Below, piece by piece: positions 22,410-34,705 of a DNA stretch of 64,000 nucleotides. The notes beneath the pieces were generated by a model that was given only the letters and a program-made list of their open reading frames with translations, was not told where the DNA came from and ran no database searches. The DNA comes from Trichostrongylus colubriformis. Taxonomy: Eukaryota; Nematoda; Chromadorea; Rhabditida; Trichostrongylidae. Location of the stretch: the NCBI GenBank assembly GCA_963978905.1, contig OZ022261.1, positions 8,061,992 through 8,125,991 on the forward strand, written 5' to 3'. Both the position numbers and the translations under genes were made by a program. Every line of letters begins with the position of its first letter. The first letter of the stretch is position 1.

Positions 22410-22500
22410 AAATAATAGAAATAAATAAATAAGAAATAAAAAATGATTGAATAAACAAGTAGATAAAACAATAAAATAAATAAAGAAGTAAATAAACAAG
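22410..22500 (+). repeat. AAAT-rich low-complexity tract
   Basis: Irregular AAATA/AAATAAG repetition. A similar but shorter tract is at 48600-48660. Confidence 0.7.
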
Positions 22501-22944
22501 ATGGTTGCTAGACTCCTTGAAATTACAGCATGTTTAAGACAATGATGGAATGGGAAACTTATTACTTGCTAAACATGAATCAAGGAAAGCATTTTTATGT
22601 GTACATAAAATTCTTACCGATACTATGGAATCGGCTATAGTTACTGATACCCTAAAAATATGTAGATTTTGAATGGTGGGGGGGAGTCGTACGGGGATTC
22701 TCGTTAAGGAGAGGTACTGAGGCGACCATTTTCTCGAGAACTGGGTGTGCCCTGATTATCATCACAGCGGACGCTGCTGCTGTTACGCGACATGAAGTAG
22801 TAGAGGAGTTACCAGTGGTTTCACAATCATGACCCGTTCTCGTACGGGTGTTTGTTGACAATCACCATCAGTCATCGACCATCAGTATGCCATAGAAGCT
22901 ACTAGGCGACAGAATTAGCGCATTCTATGGTTGACATTTACATA

Positions 22945-23458
22945 CAGTAGCGGTTAAAATTACATGCGATTTTGGACCTTAACCATAATTTTGGTCGACG
23001 TTTACAAACTAGTTTTTCTTAGTAATCTGAGGGCAACTGCTACTTCATGAAAAGGTATCTCAGGCGAGTAGGATGCAGTGTGAAGGTCGAAAGGTTATTT
23101 ACTGAAAGCTCTGAAAATGACTGAAACATTCTGAAAACTCAATCGGCCATAAAAAGCTTATAACTCAACGAAACGAGCCGTTGTGCAAAAAGTAGAACAG
23201 AATGAGGCTAAAACATCGCTACCCGTCATTTGGAATATGAGAGCACTTTATAGCACTGAAGCACGGTGTTGATCATTTTCAGTGTTATCGGTTAAATAAT
23301 TCTTTCCACGTTCACACTGCATCCTACTCGGCTGAGAAACTTTATTTCACTGAGTGACAGTTGCCTTCGGAACACAAAAAAAAATAGAACGTGATATGTA
23401 AACGCTGACCGAAGTTATGGTTAAAATAAGAAGTCGCATATATTTTTGACCGTTACTG
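22945..23458. mobile_element. Tc1-like MITE with TA target duplication
   Basis: A 514-base element begins CAGTAGCGGTTAAAA and ends with the inverse of CAGTAACGGTCAAAAATATA. It is flanked by TA at 22943-22944 and 23459-23460. The CAGT terminus and TA duplication are typical of Tc1 elements. The arms are long, about 190 bases, pairing interruptedly through GTAGGATGCAGTGTGAA / TTCACACTGCATCCTAC. No transposase is inside, so it would need help from an autonomous relative. Confidence 0.88.
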
Positions 23459-25105
23459 TATGTATCAACTCAAGAAACCATTTTGAATGGAAATTGTAGC
23501 AGGGCGAGGAAGAGGCAGAAAATACGTCACGCTCAAGATACAGGAGGTGCCAAAAAAAGTAAATTTGCTCACGGCTCACATCCGCCAAGTATACAAAACA
23601 AAGGGAAACGAAAGGTAGAAAAGTATTGGAGCAAATATTCCCGAAATGTTCGTTTAGAAACAGGAGCAAGCTGACACTCACTACTTTCACCTTCATCCAA
23701 ATACGGAGCCTTCAGAAGGCATAGTCGGGCTTCGGAGCGATTACGGTATCAAGGTCCGCTTAAAAAAGTGAAGCTAGGTTCCGTGGTAGGTTTTTGTGGG
23801 AAGCTTTCTAAGGACTGGCCCTTCGGTTCATGGAAGTCACAGAGCCCTTCCTGCTTGGACAACGCTGCTATGATCTGAAACGTCATTTTTCATACCTCAA
23901 ACCCCCTCCGGAGGGTTTTCAGTGGTAATAGCACTTTTTGGTTCTTGGAAACGAAGGATGTAAGGAGTCTGGAAAAATGGAATTCTTAGGGGCACCACCA
24001 AACATTAGTCCCCTCAGGAACCCAGAGGAACGGAACTTGGCAAGTTTGTGAACGAGGGTGACGAAACCTAGGATTTTGCCGTGTTGAGGTGACACATCAT
24101 ACTCACTCAGAATAAACCTTCCATCCTGTTCGTGCAGAAGGCTGTTACGAAGTTCAGTGATGGAGTGAGGTCTGTTCTCGAATCTGGGGACGGAAGTACC
24201 TCGTACCATCGTCAGAATTTGCTGAAGTTCGACTAAAGTATGTAGGGTTGGAAGTGGAGGAAGAAAAATTACTTTTTTTGGTACCCTCTGTAAATATAAT
24301 GCTGAACTACGGGCAAAAACTCTTTCAATGTCGGGCGGAGCCAAAACCTAAAACTAGATTTCAGGCCCGCCTTCACCATCCTGGCAGAGTACCCGCACTA
24401 ATGAATACATTTCAAAACCCAAGTTTGAAATTGGAGTTTTGCTCAGACCCCCACGTACGTTTTTTTGAGTTTTGACTCCGCTTGACGCTAAAAGAATGCT
24501 CATGAAAGACACAGTATACTTGTAACACTATTCGTATTGCAGACTGCGAAAAATCAGAATACCAAAAAGCAATATCGGACACTTATCGGAAACTCATTTT
24601 CTTGATTCTGAAAAATTTTGCTGTTTAAGACCCGTCTGTTTTTGCCCATTTCGCGACACGAATGTTGTTGATAAGGTGCTGATTATGTGTAAAACTTTGG
24701 TTATCGCGTGGGTCTCGAACTTGCACCCACGTATGTTTTGACTTAAATTCTATTCAGGAGCAAAAGGTTCTAGCCGTCACTTTGCATCCTTGCAACACAA
24801 TCCACTGTTTTCGTGATGGAGTTTTTCTCTTCGCATGGGTTACCTTTCCACAGTATGCAAATATGGCAAATACGAGTTTAGAGGCACTAAATCAAGTAAT
24901 GGCGTGTTCGATGTGTCCACTGTTTTGATGGCTTTTACGCATGCATAGAGCCACCAGTATAGGTATAGGTACTGGCTGCAACGAGGGATCACACCTACCA
25001 TATATGAGCATCAAAAAATTCTTTTTTCAGCAGCAATTTTATTATTTTTTATTTAGTTCCTCACTTATTCCTTTATGCTCTATCCACATAGAGTCCATTT
25101 CAGAA
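23459..25105. other. Intergenic, no gene seen
   Basis: A 141-codon minus-strand frame (24344-23919) has no recognisable domain and no splice support. Nothing else stands out. Confidence 0.5.
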
Positions 25106-25343
25106 GGTGTGTACTCTTATGTCAGGATTTCGCACTACGACGAGCGGCGTGCGACGTAGTGTGTGCGAGCTGTGAGCGTCGCGGTAGCTTAGACCGATTA
25201 CACGGCAATGCTAGGGGCGCGATACGCAGTTCACTTGTGATCGCTTCCGGACCCAACAACGACAACATGGCGCCTTTAGCTCGTCCGCATTGATTCGCTT
25301 GCTACATGCCGCGATGCGAAACCCTGACATACGCGTACACACC
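25106..25343. mobile_element. Foldback MITE, family C/D
   Basis: Terminal repeats GGTGTGTACTCTTATGTCAG and, inverted at the right, CCTGACATACGCGTACACAC. The arms continue with GATTTCGC and GCGGCGTGCGACG. It is intergenic and directly abuts a second foldback element. Confidence 0.75.
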
Positions 25344-25500
25344 CCATTTCGGAGAGCTTGATAGGGCGTAGCCGACGGACTTGGGTGAGAGTGTAACAAG
25401 CTCTCTCATTCCCCCACACACTCTCACTCTTGCCACGCACTCACACCCTCGTCACTCACCCATGTCCGTAAGCCACGCCTTATCAAACGCTCCGAAATGG
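25344..25500. mobile_element. Foldback element abutting the previous one
   Basis: Left arm CCATTTCGGAGAGCTTGATA and right arm TATCAAACGCTCCGAAATGG, with inner arms GCGTAGCCGACGGACTTGGG and its imperfect inverse. The loop is a CT-rich simple stretch. It shares no sequence with its neighbour at 25106-25343. Confidence 0.75.
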
Positions 25501-26381
25501 AGTATATCTACGTTTATTACCCATTAGTAAATCCGGAGTATCATATTGTTAATGAAATAATATCATAAAATCTACTATAGCCATTGTATTAATCAGTGTT
25601 CATTTAGATAATTTTCATTTTCTATTAATTCTTATGAAAAATATGTCAACTAAAGTAGTTGTTAGGATTTAAACCTCGTGTTTTGAAAACAATGAAGGAT
25701 ATAATTTGCTCCAACATGACTGTTGAACTAAAGGTTAAGAGAGCATTTTATATAAATTTTTTCTGGGTCTTGTAGGAAAGTCAGGCTGACTTCCGTTTCG
25801 CAGGGGCCTTTAGACGGGAACTGAACAATTAGCAGTGTCCTCCTTTTATACTGTATTATTATGTGTAGTCTGTGAACATAGACCACCGTACCCGTCTCAC
25901 ATCAGTCAGCCCCAGTGACCATAATTTTTTTTGAAGGAGGATAAAGTAATGCATAAGTAATGAACTTCGTATTCTTGGAATATCTAGAACTGAATCAGCG
26001 TATATTCACTGAGCCTTAAGAAGGAATAATGGAGAGCAATTTTTGAAAAAATAGTGAAAATCGATAGTCTGAAGATGACTATGGCACATAATGCCATCAA
26101 TGTGCTGGCATGAAAGGAGAAAGCCACAGAGACTGACGTGAATCAACGAATCCACGAAAACAGGATGACCGAGTCAGCCGAACTTGTTCACATGTACAGT
26201 TGTAAATCTGCCGTGACAGATCGTCAGAAACTAACAGGATTACAACTGTGTAATGGGAGTATCGCTTATTCACCATTAATTGCAGGGATGATGAAAGAGA
26301 ATACGGTGAGAAGATAGGATAACTGTAATACGTCCAGCAAAAGGCTCCTGGTCATAGTTATAAAATCTGTAAAGATTAAAG

Positions 26382-26757
26382 AATTTCGTAAAACCTGATT
26401 TTTTAAAGGAATGCCAAAAACTATCAGTGCGAGTTGGTGAAGAACACTTCGCTGTTAAACTACGTAGTAATGTGTTGACATCTTTGGGGAACACAGAATT
26501 GAGTGGCATGATGGCATTGATTTTGAAGCCAAGTGCACAAAATTGACCCATGAGTGAAGGGTTCCGGGCTTCAACCAAAAGTCCAGAAATGAACAACCGA
26601 ATGAGTGTGTATCGGGAGCAAATGGCTCTGTAGGGTTCAGAATGAGCGATAATATGTGGACTAGAGTATTCCGTAACCTGATTCTTTAAAGGAATGCCAG
26701 AAAGTATCAGTGCGAACTTTCGAAGATTACTTCGCTGTTAAATTTCGTAGTAAGTCT
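26382..26757. repeat. Direct repeat pair, about 285 bases apart
   Basis: TTAAAGGAATGCCAAAAACT ... CACTTCGCTGTTAAAC at 26390-26475 recurs as TTAAAGGAATGCCAGAAAGT ... TACTTCGCTGTTAAAT at 26680-26757. Intergenic. Confidence 0.7.
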
Positions 26758-27689
26758 GACCTTTGCGTGTCTGCTGAGGGCAACTGACACAATAAGAAAT
26801 GCTTGAAATTATAGAGGGCGGGGGGGGGAGGGGGGGGGGGAGGGGGAGGGGAGGAAGTGCTTATCATCAGAATAGGATTTCGCAGCACCTCATGTGGCAT
26901 GCAACGCGATGCGTGCGTGCGAGCTAGGGGTACCGTGTAAGTGAGGTCCTGAAGCGATTAGGCGTCCTGCGCCCTGCTTTAGGAGAAGGCCCTAGGACCC
27001 AACTGCGCTCCTAACGATGTACACGCCAGAATAGTAGGGGGCGTTCTATGAACCGTGGACAATTGTTAGGTCTTGAGCCACATTTAGGCCTTCGTCGACC
27101 GCGGAGGGATCGAACGCTGGCCGTGAGACGGATTGCACCCGAAATGTTGTGGCAGAAGTATTGCAAACCAAATTCAAAAATACCGGATGTTTGTAGGACA
27201 TGGTGTGAAATAAAGTCACTTTATAAGATGTGTAACTTCCGGAACATTAGCGACAAATTCTTTGTGATTACTTATCAGCCCCCTTCGCATTGCATTATCG
27301 TTTGAGGTGACCGCGACGGCATACAACCTTGACGGAGCTGTTTCATGCAAATTTCTTTGAAGCGCATTTGGTTGTTAACATAATTTGTTGCTTCAACTGA
27401 GAAACTGCTACTCATTATGCTCGGAAGGGAAAAACTGCTTTGGAAGGAGTCCCATGTACTCAAATGAGGCACACATCGGATATCCTGATTATAGCCTCCA
27501 ATGATGGAGACAGAGAATACAACTGGTCAGCGGTGAGAGGAAAGCAGAAAGTAACGCTTAGAGACACCGGAAGGGTCAGTTTTGGCCGATTTTGTGTTAT
27601 GTGAAAGTCGATGGGGGTCAGTAGTGTAACAGCAGAGAAAGCATGGAATAAAATGCAAAATGGTGAGAAATAAGAGCCAGAAAAGCTAC

Positions 27690-27930
27690 TTTCATACTCT
27701 TCTCCTTTCCTTCCCTCTGCATACTACTCCAGATGCTATCGCATCTATAAGCTAAGTGAGCCAGCTGCGGCGAACTCCGCCCCGCCCTTGCAGCAACAAG
27801 CCCAGCGGTTGCGAGGTAGCGTGACTCTCAGCGCAGCGAGACCACAATAAAAATCCAAAGGCGCACTTTTTCAGTGCGAGTCTCGCCAAAGATCGTCTAT
27901 CCTAAGCTCAAATGTTTGATTACAAAGAAC
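27690..27930. repeat. Dispersed repeat, family E, copy 3
   Basis: Intergenic. CTCAGCGCAGCGAGACC and TTTTTCAGTGCGAGTCTCGC then AAGCTCAAATGTTTG match the right half of 13508-13860. Confidence 0.5.
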
Positions 27931-30900
27931 GTGATTCCCAGAACCTATTCTCTCTCTACTCCTGGGACACCCTTAAAACGCTTATTCGGCTCTCCTTAGT
28001 ATCATTAATAATGCAAGATTGCAGATGGAAATCACCGAGTCCACGATGAATTCAGCTGACGAGAATGCCAGACAAACGGGGAGGAAAGGCGGCAGGAGGT
28101 AGGGACGTGGTGGCCATATCAACCACTGCGCAGGACCTGGAGGGTGTGATTTGGTGCCTTACCTTCGTTCCCTACTTCATTTAGCTTTAGCTCCATGTAC
28201 TAACCGTCCTGTTTCAATAAAAGTGCAATCGAAACTGTTACAAAGCAGTTTACCAGCACACAAACGAGAACGGACCACTTTAATTATCCTTAGGTGTGCT
28301 TCAGTTTTGTGCATTGTACAAACCAATGCGCAGCAGCCGTGGCGAGTCTAACCAAGATGCTGTGGCAGAGAACGATAAACGCAAGGCAAACACCCACTCG
28401 TCAATCAAGGAGGAGACAACTTCAATAGAGGGGTCTTATATGTAGCAATGGAGGACCGACTTTTTCGCTTACCAAAGCTGGAGGAGCAACTCGGAGCAAA
28501 CCACTACAATTCTTGACCTATCTACGGCTTGTCAAGAAATCGAGGAGGGGTCACTTTGATAGGTGAGACTTTCAGAAGTGGGCAGGGAACGAGAGACACC
28601 AACGCACTGTCCAGTTCCTTAAATTCTTCCGCTCACGGAGGAGAAAATCAAGGGTCCACTATCCACTGTGTCACTGTCGACAAGTACCTGTGAGGGCCGC
28701 AGCGCAGTGACATTTGTTATAACCCCGCTCCCCCAGTTGTCTCTCAAAAACCTCGCAGTGCTTCACACGAACCATTTGGAGTTTTCATAAAGGACATATG
28801 ATTATGGGAGCAGAGGTAGTTTGTATGGACGAGAAGGTATCGTCATCGCTGGATCGGAACTGCGGGCTTAATTCTTCTCTTAACTTTGGTGGGTTGATTA
28901 AGCATCAGTCGTTTTCCATAGCGGAATATTTACTGGGTTGTAACGAGTGGAGCACACTCGTCATACTCCGGACAAAACGACAACTGTTTAAAGGCTCCGG
29001 TACAGGTAAGGAGACAGTGAGAAGGGGAGTACATGATCTCTGGAAGCAAACCTTCCACTTTAGAAGAGGTGATGTGGAGCGAAGAGCCCACTGAAAAGAC
29101 GCGGCTTGGGGTCTTATCGCGATCCCGCAGCACGGCGTGTCGTTCTGCAGTTTATCAGCCAGGCGAGTTGCCGGCGAGGACGGGACAACGCTCGCTGCCT
29201 GATTCAGTCTAGCTCGTCTGCAGTCCATTCCCTGATAGTGACGCAGAGGGGCGTGAGGGAGGGGAAGGATTCAGGTTCCTATTTCTCGGTTTTTTCGCCA
29301 TTCAACTTCGTTCTTTCTTTACTTTCACACTGCTGAGCACTCATACTTTCATATACCACAATCTGCTACATTAACCCTTCCGGTGTCTTTAACAGCCTAA
29401 ACTTCGCTGTGGAAGGAAGGGGCCGCCCTGATATCGTATTGGTTGTCGAACCTGGGTGATATGCCGCTTCCCTTTGCAGGTGATGGAGCGTGGCGAATCA
29501 CTCCTAAGCTCTCTACTACCACTGACGAAATATCGCAGCTCCTCCTTCAGCAAACCTTGAATGCGACCTCATTATCAAGCTTTCCTGAGTGCTGAATTTA
29601 TCCGTTTCTCGAAGGAGCCACTCCCCTATGTCCAAATTCGATTTCTCCTCGCGAGTGTGTTTTGCATACATCAATCTTTTCCCGTGGTTCTATATTCTAC
29701 ACTGTCAAATTTTCTAGCTTTTTTTTTTTTGCGTGGCGTATCACGACGGGAAGGTCATCTTCAAGCAATACTGTGATGCTTATAGTAGTACAAGTACGAA
29801 TGGTCCCTCATTTTTGCCTATCCCTCGGTAACAGAAGTCTCTGTTTTTTCGCCACACATCAAAGTAACGAGACCTTGCAGTGAGGTGCTTTATCAGACAA
29901 AACTCCTGAGCAGTCGCCTTAGAAATCTATGAACAGGATTCTCTTTGTTATGTGCTGCAGTTGCATTCATCTATGTATATGGTTGAAGAGCTAGAAAACG
30001 TCAAAAAATTTAGCAAATTTTTGCGGTCAACAGTGGAATTATGCTTAATTATCGATCCCATTCCACAAAGAACGGTTTAGTGAGTTCAATATTTTTAAAG
30101 GGGTAATCATCCTTTTTTTTCACTTATTTTCTTATCGCATTGTTTGACCCTATGAGCATAAGGCGAGATTGATGACGTTATTTCGAAGTTTATTTCCCAC
30201 TTGAAACCATACAAATACATTTGGTGAAGTAATCACCTTTCATAATCATGACCCCTTTCCAGCATTTCATCATCGCTTCAGGAATGAAAAACTTGGGGTG
30301 TAGTGACTGTCATAAACCCTCGAATTCCGGCTGAAATACCTAATTCGTAAGGTAAACAACGTGAGTTTTGGATAACCAAATAGTGAAATGTTTGAAAGAC
30401 GTCGGGTCTAAGTTGTGTATTTGGTTTTTTTTTATCACAATAAAATGTGGTGCTTTAATTCCATGCCTTGGTTCCTGCAGAGTAGTCTCTTACTCGGTGA
30501 GCTTGAAATAATAAAGCTTTAAATGAACTTGGCTTTCACACGCAATGCAAGGTAATCGCTCCACAACCCTCCAGCTCGCATTCCGCAATCGGCGGTGCAA
30601 ACTCCTGTCATAACGACACACACCCGGTCGGAAAGGGTAAGAAGGTCTGTTTATTCACTCGTATGTGATCATTTGCATAGCCATTGTATAATAATAGTGC
30701 ACTACAAAGTCACTAGAGCCGCCCTCCAATCCGTTACATCCGGTTCAAGGAAACTAAAAACTGGATTTAGCGGCGATTCCAGATGTTTCTACTTGAGGTT
30801 GTACCAGTTGTGTAACTAGAAGAGCATGTTGCTCCAGATTGTTTCCCATTCAATGCGCGCAGATGTATCTATTATTCAAAAGTTTTAAACAATATTGTAC

Positions 30901-31184
30901 ACATTTTGTATGACAGCTACGTTCTTTCACTCGATGAATCACCACGCCCATTCTTTTTCATACATTTATTACAGATGTTGCCAATATGATTGCATATGGT
31001 GGCCTTCTGAGCATTGTAAGCGAAAATTTCGCCTTTTTCCCCCTAAAAATATTAAACTGCACCTCTTCGTTTATTTAACTGTGTCGTTCAGGAAGATATT
31101 CGTAACTGAGCATCTTATTTCATTCGATGCCCTTTTATACTTTTTACCTTCCTCAATTTTTCTGTGGATGTATATCTTTGGAAC

Positions 31185-31375
31185 AGGATTTTACAATGCG
31201 GCGTGCGGTGTGGGAAGCGATGGGTGCCAGCTCGGAGCTTTATATGTGGTTGAGTCCTAAGGCGACTATCTTGTCCTCCATCTAAGGTAAGGCACTGGAC
31301 GTTAACCCCATGAGAACCCAACTACATACAGCGCCCATACTTCGCTGCATCGCACGCAGTCCTGTTTTAACGAGA
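31185..31375. mobile_element. Family D element, intergenic
   Basis: AACAGGATTTTACAATGCGG and GCGGCGTGCGGTG on the left; CATCGCACGCAGTCCTGTTT on the right. The arms are imperfect. Confidence 0.55.
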
Positions 31376-32389
31376 CACGGCTTTTTTCTCAGTCCTTTGT
31401 GCCCAATTCATCAGTGATGTCACTCCATCGCACCGTTCGTAAGCGTATTCTGGAGGATAATCAAGTAATTTTCTGCTGGAAGTTCCATTCTCCCAGATAT
31501 ATGTATTTAACTTACATTCAGAATCATTCGAAAGACTGTTAGCATAAACAGTCAATTGCACGAGCGCCGCCCAACCGATAACTAAGCAACAAGCCACACC
31601 CCCATGTCGATCGCTTGTTCGTAGAAGCAGTAGCGCCACGTGGTCTCTGTATGTATAGCTCGTCACTCCATATTTTCCTCCTCTTTTGCCTGTTTCTCTC
31701 GTTAAGCACATCCATGAACTAGCAATGGCGGATTTTAAAAGTAAATACAAACTCGAGTCTCTTGTTCTCCTGAAACGCTTCATTCATTCAAGCATTTCAT
31801 CTCCTAAAGTCCACTTCTTGGCAATCGTCCGCAAATTCGAGTCCTTGAAGATTGATTTAGATCGAAATTCCAAATTTTTCTGCTGAAATTTGCATATGGT
31901 TTTCAGCAGCATGTACAAACCATTTACTCTACCATATAAGAAATCCAATCCCAATGCAGATCTTCTCTGAGAACTAGCAAGTTATTAAAACCGTAACGTT
32001 GTTCCATGTTATATACGAATAATTTTGGGTTATTTTTGGTACATCGTGAAGATTGCCTAAAGTGCTTAAAAACCAGAGTTCTCATAGTTCATGTTACAAC
32101 ATATGCCTACTATTCTATTTCTTTCGTGAGCACTGTACACTATATTTATTTCGTTGAAAAAAAATAGTTTAATGACCCAAAATTGTTTGTTTTACTGATG
32201 TACAGGCTGCGCGGAGCAGATCCATGAGCTACGAAAGCTACGCAGAGCTAGTAGGAGGCTCGCTTGAGGAGAAATCACTCCTTTAAGTTCCTTCAGTGCA
32301 TACGTTTCCTCCCTCTTCTCGTTGTCACTACATTCCGATCTCGCAGCTTCAGACACCTGCCTTGAGCCGCTGCTCGCTGATAGAGAAAT
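31376..32389. other. Intergenic, possible orphan exon only
   Basis: The minus strand from about 31710 to 31533 reads through a membrane-like stretch (CCLVIGWAALVQLTVYANSL) to a GTAAGT donor, like the first exon of a type II membrane protein. No partner exons were found downstream, so it is not called a gene. Confidence 0.3.
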
Positions 32390-33375
32390 CTTCATAGCCA
32401 CAGTTTGGACGAACCATAAATCATATAACTCGTTAAATACCTTGTACATTTTCCGGACTTCCGATGAAATTTGTATCATTTTGAAAAAACCCCCTGGCAC
32501 TGTGCCATAATGGAGCAGATTTTCAGGCTGGTGAAGTGGTTGGTTTCGCCGACAAAGCGACCAAACCGGCAATTAATTAAAAGTCTATCTTTCACTCCGG
32601 AAAAATCGATCAATCATGTATCATACTTAGCCACTACCTCTTCTATGAGTTCCACCAGTTGGTTGCTTGTGAGGTAGCCTCGCTCCTTTTCCTTATTTGA
32701 TTTTCTCCGCCATATCTTGGTGATTTTTGCCACCAAATCAAGGTAAGTTAATTTTCTCAACCAATCAGTGGAAAGAGTGATGAAACGTCAAGTGGAGGTA
32801 AGAGTAGGCCTTGAATATTTGGTGAAAAATAAATTGTGTAGAAATGTCATCTGGGCCCCATCACTTCGTTTTGAAATTCGATCTTAATGGCAGCCAAAAC
32901 AAAATCGAAATATAATTTTGATAGAGTAGATGAATTGTCTCCGAATGGTACACAAAGCAATGCTGAACAAGGAATTTGGAAGGAAGTAATTCATTTCGAA
33001 TAAATGTGAGTGCTTTCAGAAAAAAGACTTTAGAGAAAGAACGACGTAAGTACTTGATCAACCAGTTATTGGAACTTGTAGAAGAGGTCGAAGCTAAGGC
33101 AGGACGCGTAATTGGTTAATTTTCTAGGGTGAAATATAGTGTTTCTTGATTGCCGGTTTGGTCAATTTTTGTCAACTGACCTACTCCTTTGCCAGCCTGA
33201 GAATCCGTCCCATTCTAACATATCCAAAGATTGGACGTGCCATTTTGTAGAGCAGAAAAATCGAAAGCAGAAAAATTTTGTAGAGCAGAAAATCAAAAAC
33301 CGCTCGATGCATGCAATGCCGCACAAGCTTGTAAATTTAGAAAAATTTTCGTTTGGAAAAACATTACTTATGTAG
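32390..33375. repeat. Large foldback repeat, intergenic
   Basis: The left arm at about 32390-32690 (GGCTGGTGAAGTGGTTGGTT, then TATGAGTTCCACCAGTTGGT) recurs inverted at about 33060-33375 (GAACTTGTAGAAGAGGTCGA, CTCCTTTGCCAGCCTGAGAA). The arms are diverged. The 370-base centre holds TTGGTGATTTTTGCCACCAA. A single related arm lies at 17350-17690 in the P-glycoprotein intron. Confidence 0.6.
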
Positions 33376-33689
33376 TGGCCCAGTACTCTTCAACCACCCT
33401 GAATAGTGAGCCTATTAATGGCCGGTCAGAAAGAATCTGACGTTTTGGCTGTCTTACTTGGAAGGATCGTGACTCTCTTTGAATACATTTATTTGAAACC
33501 AAATAAAAACCTTCAGAATCAGCACACTTTGGCAATAATCATCGAGCGAAACTGTTTCTCTCACCTGAAAATTTTTCTTTCAGGTTAAAAATTTGATTAA
33601 AGAAGGTGATTTCTACATTATTCTACTCTTGGAACGTCATAAAGAGACTGGACTTGCTGCACATTAGTTTTGAGTAATTGCTCATGGCT

Positions 33690-33890
33690 GAAGGGCGTGG
33701 TACACGTCAAATTGTAGCGGATGGCGTGATGGGTACGAACTAGAGGCGACGTATGTAGTGGGGTTCCGAAGCGATCACCTTGTCTAAAACGTGGAACACG
33801 TAATCGTTTCAGGTCCCAATCACATGCAGAGCCCCTAGTTATGTATGCATCGCGTCGCACGCCGCACGCCTCGACACGAAATTCTGGTGT
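33690..33890. mobile_element. Family D element, intergenic
   Basis: GGTTCCGAAGCGATCACCTT pairs with AATCGTTTCAGGTCCCAATC around a central loop. The right end has CGTCGCACGCCGCACGCCTC. Confidence 0.55.
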
Positions 33891-34483
33891 ACGGGTGTAC
33901 AGCTCACGGGTATGATTCAATCTCCTGAATGATGACACGGCTATTATAAGATGAGAAATCTTCTGAAGAGATTTTCATGTGAAGCGATTCCCCGGGATGA
34001 AATCCTTCGTCGTTGTTTTCAGAAGAAAAACTAGCGCTACGTCGTGAGATGAGATTTGTTTACGCTGTCCTTCTTCACAGCAAAAGAAGCCGACCGTTAA
34101 ACGCTGTCCCATATGCGCCAATTTATTTAGTCTTTGCGGCACCCTTTCTTCTTGTTCTTCATCTTCCTTCTCAGTTCTTTCGACGTTAAACTCTCCGTCA
34201 TTTGATAAAAGCCCAAACATGATTTTATGATATGTTCTTTATCAACTCATCTGTGCCAGTAATCAAGATCCCCAAAGAACATAAAAGTTGAGCAATCAGT
34301 AAAGTGTTCAAATACATGCTCTCCGTCATTTTCCAAGGATCTACAGTACTTCTACAGCCTTTATCTCTTCTACTTATATCTCCAAACAACGTTGTGATTT
34401 AGCATAGATTTCATTGGACGAATTCTTCTGAAGCTGATCAAGACAAATAATCGCCTTGAGACCCAACTGCGAACGGCGCCTTT

Positions 34484-34705
34484 GGTGTGTGTCATCAGGA
34501 CAAAAAATTCGTATAGGCGCGTTTAGCGTGCGACGAGATGGTGAGATAGGATGCCGTACTAGTTGAATCTTGAAGCGATTACGCCCAGAATTGGACGTAG
34601 AGCACCGTCATCGCTTCAGGACCCACCAGCTATGGCGCATAGTTCGCACCATCGCGTCGTCCTCCGGACGCCGCAACGCAACTTTTCTGTCTTAATGGAA
34701 CACGC
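34484..34705. mobile_element. Foldback MITE, family D
   Basis: GTGTGTCATCAGGACAAAAA at the left pairs with TTTTCTGTCTTAATGGAACA at the right. The inner arms are GCGTGCGACG and CTTGAAGCGATTACG against CATCGCTTCAGGACCC. It is intergenic. Confidence 0.7.

Larger units (their letters stand above)
20932..22944. other. Intergenic, upstream of P-glycoprotein
   Basis: No gene recognised. It contains the poly-G tract, the 25-base tandem repeat and an AT-rich tract. The P-glycoprotein promoter should be at the left end but no core motif is evident. Confidence 0.6.
25501..31184. other. Intergenic, no gene seen
   Basis: Contains the direct repeat pair, a purine tract (26819-26860), a family D fragment (26876-27045) and a family E copy. 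All open frames are short and unspliced. Confidence 0.5.

Noticed and set aside
23919..24344. 141-codon minus-strand open frame
   Set aside because: No recognisable domain, no splice partners, no signal or membrane segment. Length is within chance for this composition.
31367..31783. 138-codon minus-strand frame with a membrane-like segment
   Set aside because: It contains a good internal splice donor, so the frame itself would not be translated through, and no matching exons were found. Mentioned only as a possible orphan exon.
33975..34220. 81-codon minus-strand frame MFGLLSNDGEFNVERTEKED
   Set aside because: The acidic start looks gene-like, but there is no domain and no partner exon could be joined.
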